NCBI GenBank assembly: GCA_017477205.1
Contig: JAFUXE010000033.1
Location: forward strand, 1-28,190
Reading direction: 5' to 3'
From: Alloprevotella sp.
GTDB taxonomy: Bacteria; Bacteroidota; Bacteroidia; Bacteroidales; Bacteroidaceae
DNA length: 28,190 nucleotides
Of the stretch, positions 16,101 through 23,969 are shown piece by piece. Below the pieces are notes generated by a model, which saw only the letters and a program-made list of their open reading frames with translations, was not told the DNA's origin and made no database searches. The position numbers and the translations under genes are program-made. The first letter of the stretch is position 1. Each line of letters opens with the position of its first letter.

Positions 16101-16178
16101 TTCGCTACGCGGGAATTGTCCCGTTCAGTTTTTGAGGGTATAATCTCAGCCACCGCAAATGCGGCCGGGCACCCCTAA
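16101..16178 (-). ncRNA. TPP (thiamine pyrophosphate) riboswitch
   Basis: Read on the minus strand, the diagnostic THI-box pieces occur in order: AGGGGTGCCC, a variable stem, GGCTGAGATTATACCC, then CTGAACGGGA and TTCCCGCGTAGCGAA. These correspond to the conserved helices P2, P3 and P4/P5 of the TPP aptamer. It ends 16 nt before the receptor's ATG with no room for a separate terminator, so control is probably at translation initiation. Confidence 0.95.
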
Positions 16179-16196
16179 AATTATCTATGTCGCGGG

Positions 16197-16204
16197 CAAA
16201 GATA
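16197..16204 (-). promoter_or_regulatory. -7 element TATCTTTG of the thiamine operon
   Basis: On the minus strand TATCTTTG fits TAnnTTTG and lies 18 nt before the riboswitch. The expected -33 TTTG is absent; that position falls within the 21-bp repeat array, which may have displaced it. Confidence 0.65.
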
Positions 16205-16213
16205 GGAATTAAT

Positions 16214-16290
16214 AGTTGAAAGTTTAGAGTTTATAGTTGAAAGTTTAGAGTTTATAGTTGAAAGTTTAGAGTTTATAGTTGAAAGTTTAG
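16214..16290. repeat. 21-bp tandem repeat, four copies
   Basis: Units beginning AGTTGAAAGTTTAGAGTTTAT start at 16214, 16235, 16256 and 16277, almost identical, with the last one incomplete. The array separates the upstream lipoprotein terminator from the thiamine promoter. Confidence 0.9.
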
Positions 16291-16312
16291 AATTAGAGGC
16301 GCAAAGACAAAA

Positions 16313-16341
16313 AAAGGCCGGGGAAACGAACCCCGGCCTTT
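16313..16341 (-). terminator. Intrinsic terminator of the lipoprotein gene
   Basis: On the minus strand AAAGGCCGGGG, loop TTCGTTT, CCCCGGCCTTT and then further T: a perfect 11-bp stem with a 7-T end, 38 bp past the stop at 16380. Confidence 0.93.
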
Positions 16342-16379
16342 CTTGTCTCTCAGTCCCTGCTTTGCAGGAACAGCGAAGA

Positions 16380-16898
16380 TTAATAGTCCATTTCCACAAC
16401 GTCCTGGGGCTTTGCGGGCTTGTAGTTTTTGATACGGGTGAAGGTGAGGGTATGGGTCAGGTCTTCTTCCTCCGCGTCGTAGACGGTAAGTTTAACCTTG
16501 TCCTTGGAGAGGAACTTGTACTCCATCAGGCTTACGTAGGTCTTAGGTTCCTCAGAATCGGGAGTCCAGTCCTCGTTTTCTTCCGTAATCTCAAGGATGC
16601 CCTCTCTGGGGTCGCCGTCTGTGGTGACACTCCACGTGCCGGCATCCAGGGCCACCAACGTCTTTTTGACATAGGTTTCCAGCTGTGCCGTCTTGTCGGC
16701 ATTCAACGCCATGACCACACGGGTTACAATCCCAGCGTCCTTTGGCGTCCCTTGCCATGCGCCTTGGAACAGTTCCGTGATTTCTGTGTAGGTGATTTCC
16801 TCGTCCAGTGCGTCGTCGTTGTCGCCGCACGATGTCAGCAGGCTACTGCTGCCCAGCACCAGCACCAAGCTGGCTGCCCAAAATAGAATCTTTTTCAT
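16380..16898 (-). CDS. Lipoprotein of unknown function
   Basis: The 172-residue product has a lipoprotein signal ending LLTSC, with the lipidated cysteine at residue 24. It is followed by GDNDDALDEE, an acidic stretch that fits the surface-export signal described for Bacteroidetes lipoproteins. The rest is about 145 residues, probably beta-rich (AWQGTPKDAG, GTWSVTTDGDP, TLTFTRIKNY), which resembles a small lipocalin-like fold; this fold call is tentative. It is monocistronic, with its own promoter at 17019-17050 and a strong terminator. Confidence 0.85.
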   Translation of the reverse strand: MKKILFWAASLVLVLGSSSLLTSCGDNDDALDEEITYTEITELFQGAWQGTPKDAGIVTRVVMALNADKTAQLETYVKKTLVALDAGTWSVTTDGDPREGILEITEENEDWTPDSEEPKTYVSLMEYKFLSKDKVKLTVYDAEEEDLTHTLTFTRIKNYKPAKPQDVVEMDY

Positions 16899-17018
16899 GC
16901 TTGTTGAAATAATTTAGTTAATAGTAAACGTTTTTGCAAAGCCTATGTTATTGGCTGCGCGCGTGAGCTTTCTCGGTTATGGCTGGTTAAATCATTCTTT
17001 TTTGGCTTAATGACGGCG

Positions 17019-17050
17019 CGAAGGTACTACTTTATTTCACCCTTGCCAAA
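17019..17050 (-). promoter_or_regulatory. Bacteroidetes-type promoter of the lipoprotein gene
   Basis: On the minus strand TTTG (17050-17047), 20 bp, then TACCTTCG (17026-17019), one mismatch to TAnnTTTG. The leader is about 110 nt. Confidence 0.6.
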
Positions 17051-17112
17051 ACCTTACCCCAAAAAGTAAGGAGAAAACGCAGAATTGGCTTGGCACTTCG
17101 CGCAGCAAGTAC

Positions 17113-17120
17113 TACTTTTG
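17113..17120 (+). promoter_or_regulatory. -7 element TACTTTTG close to the polyprenyl synthase start
   Basis: TACTTTTG ends 9 nt before ATG 17130, leaving almost no leader. It lies downstream of the alternative ATG at 17085, which argues against that start. Confidence 0.55.
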
Positions 17121-17129
17121 CCTCTTGAA

Positions 17130-18125
17130 ATGCAAGATTACATCTCCATAATGCCCGCAGACATACGCAGGCCCATAGAGGAAGAACTGGAACGCTACAG
17201 CCGCATGTTCCAAGAAACGCTGACCCACGAGGACGACCTCCTGGGACAGGCCTTGGAGCACATACGGGGGCGAAAGGGCAAGATGATGCGCCCGATGCTC
17301 GTGCTGCTCGTCTCGAAAGCCTGCGGCGGAGTCACGGAAACAAGCCTGCGCGCTGCCGTAGCGCTGGAAATCCTCCACACGGCCAGCCTTGTCCACGATG
17401 ACGTTGTGGACAACAGTGCACAGCGGCGAGGCGCTCCTGCGGAACACACGCTCTTCGGCAATAAAGTGGCCATCCTCGTGGGCGACTATCTCCTTTCGCA
17501 ATGCCTCCACCAGGCTGCACTGACCGGTGACCTGCGTATCGTGGACATCATCGCGCGCCTTGGCGGCACACTTTCTGAGGGAGAGATACGCCAGCTCGCC
17601 AATATCCGCGCCCGTGAAGTGGACGAGAACACCTATTTCCACATCATCCACCACAAGACAGCTGCACTCTTCGAAGCCTGTGCGCGACTGGGCGCACTGG
17701 CCGCCACTGCTACGCAGCAGCAAATTGCCGACGCGGCGCGTCTGGGGGAAATCATCGGCATCTGCTTCCAGATTCGCGACGACATCTTCGACTACTATCC
17801 CGATGCCACCATCGGAAAGCCCACAGCTGGCGACATGGCGGAAGGAAAACTCACGCTTCCCGCCATTCATGCCCTCTCCCAGGTGCCGCCCGCACATCCT
17901 GCCCACACATGGGCCGAACGCGTGAAGGCGCTTGAGGCCACTTCCGAGGATATTCGCCAGCTCACGGAATTCACAAAGCAAAACGGCGGCATAGACTATG
18001 CCCACAATGCAATGGAAAGCCTGCGCAGCGAAGCCCTTCCCCTCATCACCAACATGACAAGCGACGAGGACGTGCGCAATGCCCTCACGCTCTACCTCGA
18101 CTACACAATCCGTCGCACGTCCTGA
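17130..18125 (+). CDS. ispB: Long-chain polyprenyl diphosphate synthase
   Basis: The 331-residue protein condenses isopentenyl diphosphate onto an allylic primer to make the side chain of menaquinone or a related isoprenoid. The first aspartate-rich motif is DDVVD at 90-94 (in LVHDDVVDN) and the second is DDIFD at 217-221 (in QIRDDIFDYYPD). RGRKGKMMRP near residue 47 is the diphosphate-binding site. Small residues in the positions before the first motif (HTASL) suggest a long product. The start at 17130 is preferred because the promoter box at 17113-17120 lies inside the 15-residue extension possible from 17085. The symbol is by family analogy; chain length is not proven. Confidence 0.9.
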   Translation: MQDYISIMPADIRRPIEEELERYSRMFQETLTHEDDLLGQALEHIRGRKGKMMRPMLVLLVSKACGGVTETSLRAAVALEILHTASLVHDDVVDNSAQRRGAPAEHTLFGNKVAILVGDYLLSQCLHQAALTGDLRIVDIIARLGGTLSEGEIRQLANIRAREVDENTYFHIIHHKTAALFEACARLGALAATATQQQIADAARLGEIIGICFQIRDDIFDYYPDATIGKPTAGDMAEGKLTLPAIHALSQVPPAHPAHTWAERVKALEATSEDIRQLTEFTKQNGGIDYAHNAMESLRSEALPLITNMTSDEDVRNALTLYLDYTIRRTS

Positions 18126-18164
18126 AACAGGCTTTTCCCGACGTAGCGCACCAAGCAAAACAGA

Positions 18165-18198
18165 AAGAACCGGAGAGACATGTGCCTCTCCGGTTCTT
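18165..18198 (+). terminator. Terminator of the polyprenyl synthase gene
   Basis: AAGAACCGGAGAG (18165-18177), loop ACATGTGC, CTCTCCGGTTCTT (18186-18198): a perfect 13-bp stem 39 bp past the stop, followed by CTGTCT. The A-rich 5' side makes it partly bidirectional. Confidence 0.85.
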
Positions 18199-18219
18199 CT
18201 GTCTATGCCTGCTATTTAC

Positions 18220-18283
18220 AAAAAAAATGGGATGCCACTGCATCCCGACCTTGTTAACCTTAAATCTAATACTATGAAAAACA
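18220..18283 (-). ncRNA. Candidate small RNA of about 64 nt
   Basis: On the minus strand a promoter (TATATTTG at 18296-18289) is followed, after the usual start distance, by about 35 nt containing ATTAGATTTAAGGTTAACAA. Then comes a perfect intrinsic terminator: GGGATGC, loop AGTG, GCATCCC, A and eight T (18246-18220). No reading frame of useful length lies between them. A complete short transcription unit with nothing coding inside is the simplest reading. I have the impression that similar sequence occurs in other Bacteroidales genomes but cannot name it. Confidence 0.6.
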
Positions 18284-18288
18284 CGATG

Positions 18289-18320
18289 CAAATATAAGGG
18301 CTTTCCAAACACCGTGCAAG
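18289..18320 (-). promoter_or_regulatory. Promoter of the candidate small RNA
   Basis: On the minus strand CTTG (18320-18317), 20 bp, then TATATTTG (18296-18289), a full match to TAnnTTTG. The -33 element has one mismatch. Confidence 0.55.
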
Positions 18321-18437
18321 TATTTTGCTTAAAAAAATGTCTTTTTGTCGAAAAATCTTTCAAAAACCTTCTTTTTGTTACATACGCTTCGCATTTTTCG
18401 CCTTTTTGGTCATTTCTTCTCTGTTTTTCCGTACTAT

Positions 18438-18527
18438 CCCCAGCCTCCTTTCCCTACCCTCCCTACTTCCCCCTTCCTTCCCTCCTTCCTCCCCTACTCC
18501 CTCTACTTTCCCTTAAACCTCCCTCCT
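18438..18527. repeat. 90-bp pyrimidine-rich tract (purine-rich on the minus strand)
   Basis: Almost all bases are C or T on the plus strand, arranged as short variants of CCCTCC, TTCC and CTAC. It lies in the gap between the small-RNA locus and the secDF terminator. No gene is seen here. A degenerate 9-nt register can be drawn, but less convincingly than at the other micro-repeat loci. Confidence 0.6.
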
Positions 18528-18557
18528 ACGCGTATGCGTGCGCGAATCCTTTTATTA

Positions 18558-18619
18558 TATATTTGCTAAATATGTTGCCGTAGGCATCTGACAACGGTAG
18601 CCAGCCGTTGAGCGGCTGG
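18558..18619 (+). other. Plus-strand -7 box followed by a small hairpin
   Basis: TATATTTG (18558-18565) fits TAnnTTTG but has no -33 TTTG. It is followed by the perfect 7-bp hairpin CCAGCCG, TTGAG, CGGCTGG (18601-18619). Together with the next hairpin this could be a second small RNA, but no T-run is present on this strand. Weak. Confidence 0.25.
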
Positions 18620-18628
18620 TATTATAAA

Positions 18629-18660
18629 GTTTCGGCCCCTCTTCACAGAGGAGCCGAAAC
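18629..18660 (-). terminator. secDF terminator
   Basis: GTTTCGGC with inner CCTCT pairs with AGAGG and GCCGAAAC around a 4-nt loop. The single imperfect pair becomes a U-G wobble on the minus strand, and TTTATAAT follows there. It lies 67 bp past the secDF stop. Confidence 0.7.
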
Positions 18661-18727
18661 ACATTCATTATCAACTTAAACTATTTAGTACCGTTCAAAG
18701 ACGGCCATAATAGCCAAAAGCGGTTAT

Positions 18728-21625
18728 TTATTCTTCTCCGACAACGCGCTTCTTACCAAGTGTGCGGTAGGCGATGGGCGCAGCGAGGAAGATGGAGCTC
18801 AGCGTGCCGAAGACAACACCGAGAATCATGGCGAATGCGAACGAGCGGATGCTGTCACCACCAAGGATGAAGATGCAGAGCAGCACGAGCAGCGTCGTCA
18901 GTGATGTCACGATGGTACGCACGAGCGTCTGGTTGATACTCTCGTTGAAGAGGCGCTTCGTGTTGCGCTTCGGCCAGAGACCGAGGTTCTCACGGATACG
19001 GTCGAACACAACCACCTTATCGTTGATGGAGTAACCGATAGCCGTCAGGATGGCACCTACGAAGGTCTGGTCCACTTCCAGGGAGAAGGGCACCCAGCCC
19101 CAGCAGAGGGAGTACATGCCGATGATGAGGAAGGTATCTACCGTCAGGGCGCAGATGGAACCTACGGAGAAGGCCACGTTGCGGAAGCGGATGAGGATAT
19201 AGACGAAGATGAATGCCAGAGAGAGGATGGTGGCCCAGATGGCATCCTTCGTCATTTCGCTGGCCACGCTGGCGCCTACCTTCTGTGCGCTCACGATGGA
19301 GCCGCCTTCGTGTACGTCGCGGTTCTTAAATGTGTCGTAGTCGGCCGTGATGAGGTTTGCGTCGTGCAAGCCCTGCCAGATGGCCTTCTCAACCTGCATG
19401 TCGGCATCGTCGGCATCGCTGTCGATGAGGTAGTTGGTGGAGAGGCGCACAGCCTTACCCTGCGTCGTGCTCACCTCGATGCCGTTGACGGATGCGTTCG
19501 GGTCTGCGGCGTTGATGACCTTGGCCACAGCGTTGCCCACCTGCTCAGGCGTCGTATTCTTGTCCGTGAACTCGATGACGAAGTTGCGACCACCCGTGAA
19601 GTCAATACCCTTGGAGAGGCCGCGCACGCCAAGGCTCACGAGACCTGCAACGACGAGGATGCCAAAGACAACCATAGCCTTCTTTGCACCACCGAGGATG
19701 TCGAACTTCGCGTTCTGCATGATGCCACGGGAAAGCTTCGTTTCGAAGGTGAGGCCGAGCCACTTGTCCTTGTTGAGGAAGTGTTCGTAGATGATGCGGC
19801 TGATCCAAACGGCCGTGAAGAAGCTGGCAACGATACCGATGCCGAGCGTCAGGGCGAAGCCTCGGATGGGACCCGTACCTACGTTGTAGAGGATGAGGGC
19901 CGTGATGAGGGACGTTACGTTGGAGTCGAAGATGGCGGAGAAGGCATTACCGTAACCAGCGGCCACAGCCTGCTTGATGCCCTTACCGGCACGAAGTTCT
20001 TCCTTCGTACGTTCGTAGATAAGCACGTTGGCATCGACCGCCATACCGAGCGTCAGCACCATACCGGCAATACCGCTCATCGTGAGGGCTGCCTGGAAGG
20101 AGGTGAGCACACCCAGCGTGAAGAAGAAGTTCAGGATCAGGGCGAGGTTGGCCACCATACCGGGGATGATGCCGTAGTAGCAGCACATGAAGACCATCAG
20201 GAGGATGAAGGCGATGATGGCGCTCTCGATACCTGCCTGGATGGAAGCGGCACCGAGGCTCGGACCTACCGTTTCCTCAGAGATGATGTTCGTGGGAGCC
20301 GGCATCTTACCGCTCTTCAGCACGTTTGCCAAGTCGCGCGTATCGTCAATCGTGAAGTGGCCGCTGATTTCGGAGTGACCACCGTTGATTTCCGTGTTCA
20401 CGCGCGGTGCGCTATATACTGCGTCGTCAAGGACGATGGCAACGCCGCGGCCGATGTTCTTCTTCGTCAGGTTTGCCCAGTCACGGCTGCCGTCGTTGGT
20501 CATCGCCATCGTGACGATGGGCTGGTGCATCTGGTTGAAGTCGTCCTTGGCATCGTCAATGACGGCACCCTGCATGGAGGGCTGTCCGTTCATGGCCTTC
20601 AGGCAGTAGAGGGCGAAAGCGTGACCGTTCTCAGCCTTCACGCCCCACTTCAGGCGGAGGTCCTTCGGGAGCTTCGACTTGCCGGCCTCGCTATTGACAA
20701 TGGCGTTGATGGCTGCCGTGTCCTTGGGAAGGGCGTAGCCTACCACCCAGCCTTGGGGGTCGGCCATGGCGATGAGCTGGCTGAAGGTCTTCCCGGCAGG
20801 AGCCTTCGCTGCGGCCTGCGTGCTGTCGGCAGTGGTGCTGTCGTTCTGAGCAACGGCCTTGCCGTCGGCAAGCTGCACCTGGTTCAGGGCTGCGATGGCA
20901 CCCTGGATTTCGCCCAGGTTGTACGTCTCCCAGAACTCAAGGTTTGCACTTCCCTGGAGCAGTTTGCGGATACGTTCAGGCTCCTTGATACCCGGCATTT
21001 CCACCATGATCTGGCCAATCTGGCCGCGGCCACGGAGAATCTGGATGTTGGGCTGTGCCACACCGAACTGGTCCACACGGTTGCGGACCACCTGGTAAGC
21101 GTTGCTCACGGCAGCGTCAACCTCGCGGTCGAGGGCTGTCTTCACGTCCGCATCGGAGGAGTTGAATGTGATGTTGGAATTTTTCAGACCTGTGGCGAAG
21201 ATGGCGCCCAGTTTGTTCTGTCCGTTTGCCTCAGCGTAGCGGGCTACAAAGCGCTCAACGAAGTCGCCCTCGCCCTTCTTGTAGTCCTGACGGGCTGCGG
21301 TGACGGCTTTCTGGAAGGCTTCGCTCTTGGCGTTGTCGCCTGCAAGGTTCTTGACCACTTCGGGCACGGACACTTCGAGAATTACGTCCATACCGCCCTT
21401 CAGGTCGAGGCCCAGGCCAATCTGCAGTGCCTGGCACTCCTTCAAGGTCTTTCCCATATAGACGCGCTCGTTGGCCATGGAGTCGAGGTAGGCCTTGCCG
21501 GCCTCGTCGCCCATAGCGGCGGCCTTCTTCTCGTAGTGGCTCGTTACGAACGAGAACGAGAAGTAGAAAAGACAGATCAAAGTGAGCAGAACTGCGATTA
21601 CCTTAATGAATCCTTTGTTTTGCAT
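18728..21625 (-). CDS. secDF: Fused protein-export membrane protein SecDF
   Basis: At 965 residues this joins SecD and SecF in one chain, as is usual in Bacteroidetes. The SecD half has a first transmembrane helix (8-28), the D1 motif LGLDLKGGMDVILEV (71-85), the large periplasmic P1 region to about 455 and five further helices. Its TLGMAVDANVLIYER (525-539) carries the conserved proton-pathway aspartate. The SecF half starts near 640 with GIDFTGGRNFVIEF (673-686) and has AIGYSINDKVVVFDRIREN (862-880). The complex uses the proton gradient to help pull secreted proteins through SecYEG. P1 contains a low-complexity Thr/Ala/Asp stretch (about 258-279). It has its own promoter at 21684-21715. Confidence 0.97.
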   Translation of the reverse strand: MQNKGFIKVIAVLLTLICLFYFSFSFVTSHYEKKAAAMGDEAGKAYLDSMANERVYMGKTLKECQALQIGLGLDLKGGMDVILEVSVPEVVKNLAGDNAKSEAFQKAVTAARQDYKKGEGDFVERFVARYAEANGQNKLGAIFATGLKNSNITFNSSDADVKTALDREVDAAVSNAYQVVRNRVDQFGVAQPNIQILRGRGQIGQIMVEMPGIKEPERIRKLLQGSANLEFWETYNLGEIQGAIAALNQVQLADGKAVAQNDSTTADSTQAAAKAPAGKTFSQLIAMADPQGWVVGYALPKDTAAINAIVNSEAGKSKLPKDLRLKWGVKAENGHAFALYCLKAMNGQPSMQGAVIDDAKDDFNQMHQPIVTMAMTNDGSRDWANLTKKNIGRGVAIVLDDAVYSAPRVNTEINGGHSEISGHFTIDDTRDLANVLKSGKMPAPTNIISEETVGPSLGAASIQAGIESAIIAFILLMVFMCCYYGIIPGMVANLALILNFFFTLGVLTSFQAALTMSGIAGMVLTLGMAVDANVLIYERTKEELRAGKGIKQAVAAGYGNAFSAIFDSNVTSLITALILYNVGTGPIRGFALTLGIGIVASFFTAVWISRIIYEHFLNKDKWLGLTFETKLSRGIMQNAKFDILGGAKKAMVVFGILVVAGLVSLGVRGLSKGIDFTGGRNFVIEFTDKNTTPEQVGNAVAKVINAADPNASVNGIEVSTTQGKAVRLSTNYLIDSDADDADMQVEKAIWQGLHDANLITADYDTFKNRDVHEGGSIVSAQKVGASVASEMTKDAIWATILSLAFIFVYILIRFRNVAFSVGSICALTVDTFLIIGMYSLCWGWVPFSLEVDQTFVGAILTAIGYSINDKVVVFDRIRENLGLWPKRNTKRLFNESINQTLVRTIVTSLTTLLVLLCIFILGGDSIRSFAFAMILGVVFGTLSSIFLAAPIAYRTLGKKRVVGEE

Positions 21626-21683
21626 TTGATGTTGTTTTTATTGTTGTTTGTGTTTTGAATGCTAAAGTGTGCGTAAAAGCGCG

Positions 21684-21715
21684 CAAATATAGTGCAAGGC
21701 GAGAGAAGTACCAAA
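21684..21715 (-). promoter_or_regulatory. Bacteroidetes-type promoter of secDF
   Basis: On the minus strand TTTG (21715-21712), 20 bp, then TATATTTG (21691-21684), a full match to both elements. The leader is about 50 nt. The -33 region lies just past the metG stop, so secDF is transcribed separately from metG. Confidence 0.75.
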
Positions 21716-21745
21716 TTTATTTGGAACTTCCGCCTTTTTCGGACC

Positions 21746-23920
21746 CTACTTTACCTCGCTGCCGGGCTTCACGGAGCGCAAAGTCGTCACTACGGAGAGG
21801 CTTCCGTCGGCATCCTCGGCAGAGAGTATCATGCCCTGGCTCTCTATGCCGCGCAGCTTGCGGGCGGGGAGGTTGGCAAGGAAGCACACCTGCTTGCCGA
21901 CGAGCTCTTCGGGCTTGTAGAACTTCGCGATACCGCTGACGATGGTGCGCTTTTCCAGGCCGTCGTCGATGAGGAAGCGCAGCAACTTGTCGGCCTTGGG
22001 CACCTTCTCGCATTCCAGCACGGTGCCGACGCGGATGTCCAGCTTCTCCCATTCCTCGAACGCGATGTCTGCTTTCACGGGATTTGCCTTGTGGGCGGCA
22101 AGTTCGTTCTCCTTCTTTATGCGCTCCAGGCGGTCGAGCTGTGCCTGGATGGCTTCGTCCTCTATCTTCTCGAAGAGCAGGTCGGGTTCCTGCAAGGCAT
22201 GACCTGCAGGCAGGATGTCCGTCTTGCCCAGCTGTTCCCAGCGGAAGTCCGAAAGGTCGAGCATCTTGCGCAGCTTGTTGGAGCTGAAAGGCATGAAGGG
22301 GTCGAAGGCGATGGAGAGGTTGCCGACGAGCTGCAGGGATACGTACAGCACGGTGGCGATGCGGGCAGCGGCTTCCGAGCCTTCCACGAGGCGGGTGTTG
22401 TTCTCCACCTGTTTCTTCAGGGTTGCCGCGGTGAACGTTCCGTCCCCGCGACGCTCCACGGCAGGGCTTACGAGCGAGGCGTCCACCTGCTTCCAGAGTT
22501 TCCAGGGTTCGCACTCCGTGATGTATTTGTTGCCGATGCGTGCCAGGTTCATGGCTTCCTTCAGCGCCTCGCGGAACTTGTACTGGTCGAGCAGTTGCTC
22601 CACGCGTGCCTTCACGTCCTTGAACTCTGCGATGGCGGCACGGTCCGTCTCCGTCAGTTCTCCGCACGCAGGCACCACGCCACCGAAGTATTTCTTCGTC
22701 AGCTGCAAGGCACGGTTCACGAAGTTGCCGTAGATGGCGACGAGCTCCGAGTTGTTGCGCTCCTGGAAGTCGCTCCACGTGAAGTTGTTGTCCTTCGTCT
22801 CGGGCGCGTTGGCTGTCAGCACGTAGCGCATCACGTCCTGCTTGCCGGGGAAGTCCAGGAGGTATTCGTGGAGCCATACCGCCCAGTTGCGGCTGGTGCT
22901 TATCTTGTCGTTCTCGAGGTTCAGGAATTCGTTGGAGGGCACGTTGTCGGGCAGGATGTAGCCGCCGTGCGCCTTCATCATCGTGGGGAAGATGATGCAG
23001 TGGAACACGATGTTGTCCTTGCCGATGAAGTGGACAAGCTTCGTGTCCTCCTGCTGCCACCACTGCTGCCATGTGCCCCAGCGTTCGGGGTCCTGTTCGC
23101 AGAGTTCCTTCGTATTGCTGACGTAGCCGATGGGCGCGTCGAACCATACGTAGAGCACCTTGCCCTCGGCACCCTCCACGGGTACGGGAATGCCCCAGTC
23201 CAGGTCGCGCGTCATGGCGCGGGGCTGCAGGTCCATCTCCAGCCAAGACTTACACTGTCCGTAAACGTTCGGGCGCCATTCCTTGTGGCCTTCCAGTATC
23301 CACTCACGGAGCCATTCCTGATATTCGTTCAGCGGCAGGTACCAGTTTTTGGTCTCCTTGAGTACAGGAGTTGAGCCGCTGATGGTGCTCTTCGGGCTGA
23401 TGAGCTCCGTGGGCGAAAGGTCGCGGCCGCACTTTTCGCACTGGTCGCCGTAGGCTCCCTGGTTGTGGCAGTGCGGACATTCACCCGTCACGTAGCGGTC
23501 CGCCAGGAACTGGTGCGCCTCTTCGTCGTAAAGCTGGGTGCTTGTCTGCTCCGTCAGCTTCCCTTCGTCGTAGAGCTTGCGGAAGAAGTCCGCAGCAAAC
23601 TGATGGTGCGTCTTGCTCGTCGTGCGGCTGTAGATGTCGAACGAGATGCCGAAGTCTTCGAAGGAGTTTTTTATCATTTCGTGGTAGCGGTCCACCACGT
23701 CCTGCGGCGTGATGCCTTCCTTGCGGGCACGGATGGTGATGGGCACACCGTGCTCGTCAGAGCCGCACACGAACATGACCCGTTCTCCCTTCAGGCGAAG
23801 ATAGCGGGCGTAGATGTCGGCCGGCACATAGACACCGGCAAGGTGGCCGATGTGTACGCCACCGTTAGCGTAGGGCAGCGCAGCTGTTATGAGCGTGCGC
23901 TTGTATTCTTTTGCGTTCAT
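21746..23920 (-). CDS. metG: Methionyl-tRNA synthetase
   Basis: The 724-residue enzyme charges tRNA-Met. It has the class I signature HIGH (23-26) and a KMSKS-loop equivalent KISTS (339-343). A zinc knuckle is formed by Cys148, 151, 161 and 164. The anticodon-binding helical domain follows, and a C-terminal EMAP/Trbp111-like tRNA-binding domain starts near residue 618 ([20 protein letters not shown]). Residues about 479-515 ([16 protein letters not shown] and on) look like an insertion in the helical domain relative to typical MetRS. It is probably co-transcribed with the upstream nitroreductase-like gene, 49 bp away, since no promoter box is seen between them. Confidence 0.97.
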   Translation of the reverse strand: MNAKEYKRTLITAALPYANGGVHIGHLAGVYVPADIYARYLRLKGERVMFVCGSDEHGVPITIRARKEGITPQDVVDRYHEMIKNSFEDFGISFDIYSRTTSKTHHQFAADFFRKLYDEGKLTEQTSTQLYDEEAHQFLADRYVTGECPHCHNQGAYGDQCEKCGRDLSPTELISPKSTISGSTPVLKETKNWYLPLNEYQEWLREWILEGHKEWRPNVYGQCKSWLEMDLQPRAMTRDLDWGIPVPVEGAEGKVLYVWFDAPIGYVSNTKELCEQDPERWGTWQQWWQQEDTKLVHFIGKDNIVFHCIIFPTMMKAHGGYILPDNVPSNEFLNLENDKISTSRNWAVWLHEYLLDFPGKQDVMRYVLTANAPETKDNNFTWSDFQERNNSELVAIYGNFVNRALQLTKKYFGGVVPACGELTETDRAAIAEFKDVKARVEQLLDQYKFREALKEAMNLARIGNKYITECEPWKLWKQVDASLVSPAVERRGDGTFTAATLKKQVENNTRLVEGSEAAARIATVLYVSLQLVGNLSIAFDPFMPFSSNKLRKMLDLSDFRWEQLGKTDILPAGHALQEPDLLFEKIEDEAIQAQLDRLERIKKENELAAHKANPVKADIAFEEWEKLDIRVGTVLECEKVPKADKLLRFLIDDGLEKRTIVSGIAKFYKPEELVGKQVCFLANLPARKLRGIESQGMILSAEDADGSLSVVTTLRSVKPGSEVK

Positions 23921-23928
23921 GGTTTTTT

Positions 23929-23958
23929 AGTGACAAGTGACGAGTGATGAGTGATGAG
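23929..23958. repeat. Short 7-8-nt tandem repeat before metG
   Basis: Units AGTGACA, AGTGACG, AGTGATG and AGTGATG follow one another directly upstream of the metG start codon. The reverse complement shares TCACTCGTCACT with a repeat inside polA (25660-25687). Confidence 0.75.
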
Positions 23959-23969
23959 CCTTTTGTCGC

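Noticed and set aside
13850..16135. 761-codon plus-strand frame opposite the TonB receptor, and 782 codons at 19310-21658 opposite secDF
   Set aside because: Both are antisense shadows of well-recognised genes with full family motifs on the other strand.
17085..17129. Upstream start for the polyprenyl synthase
   Set aside because: The extension overlaps a -7 promoter box and has no family similarity; ATG 17130 fits better.
18274..18297. Eight-codon leader peptide MKNTMQI on the plus strand
   Set aside because: It is antisense to the candidate small RNA, and no gene follows it in that direction for several hundred bases.
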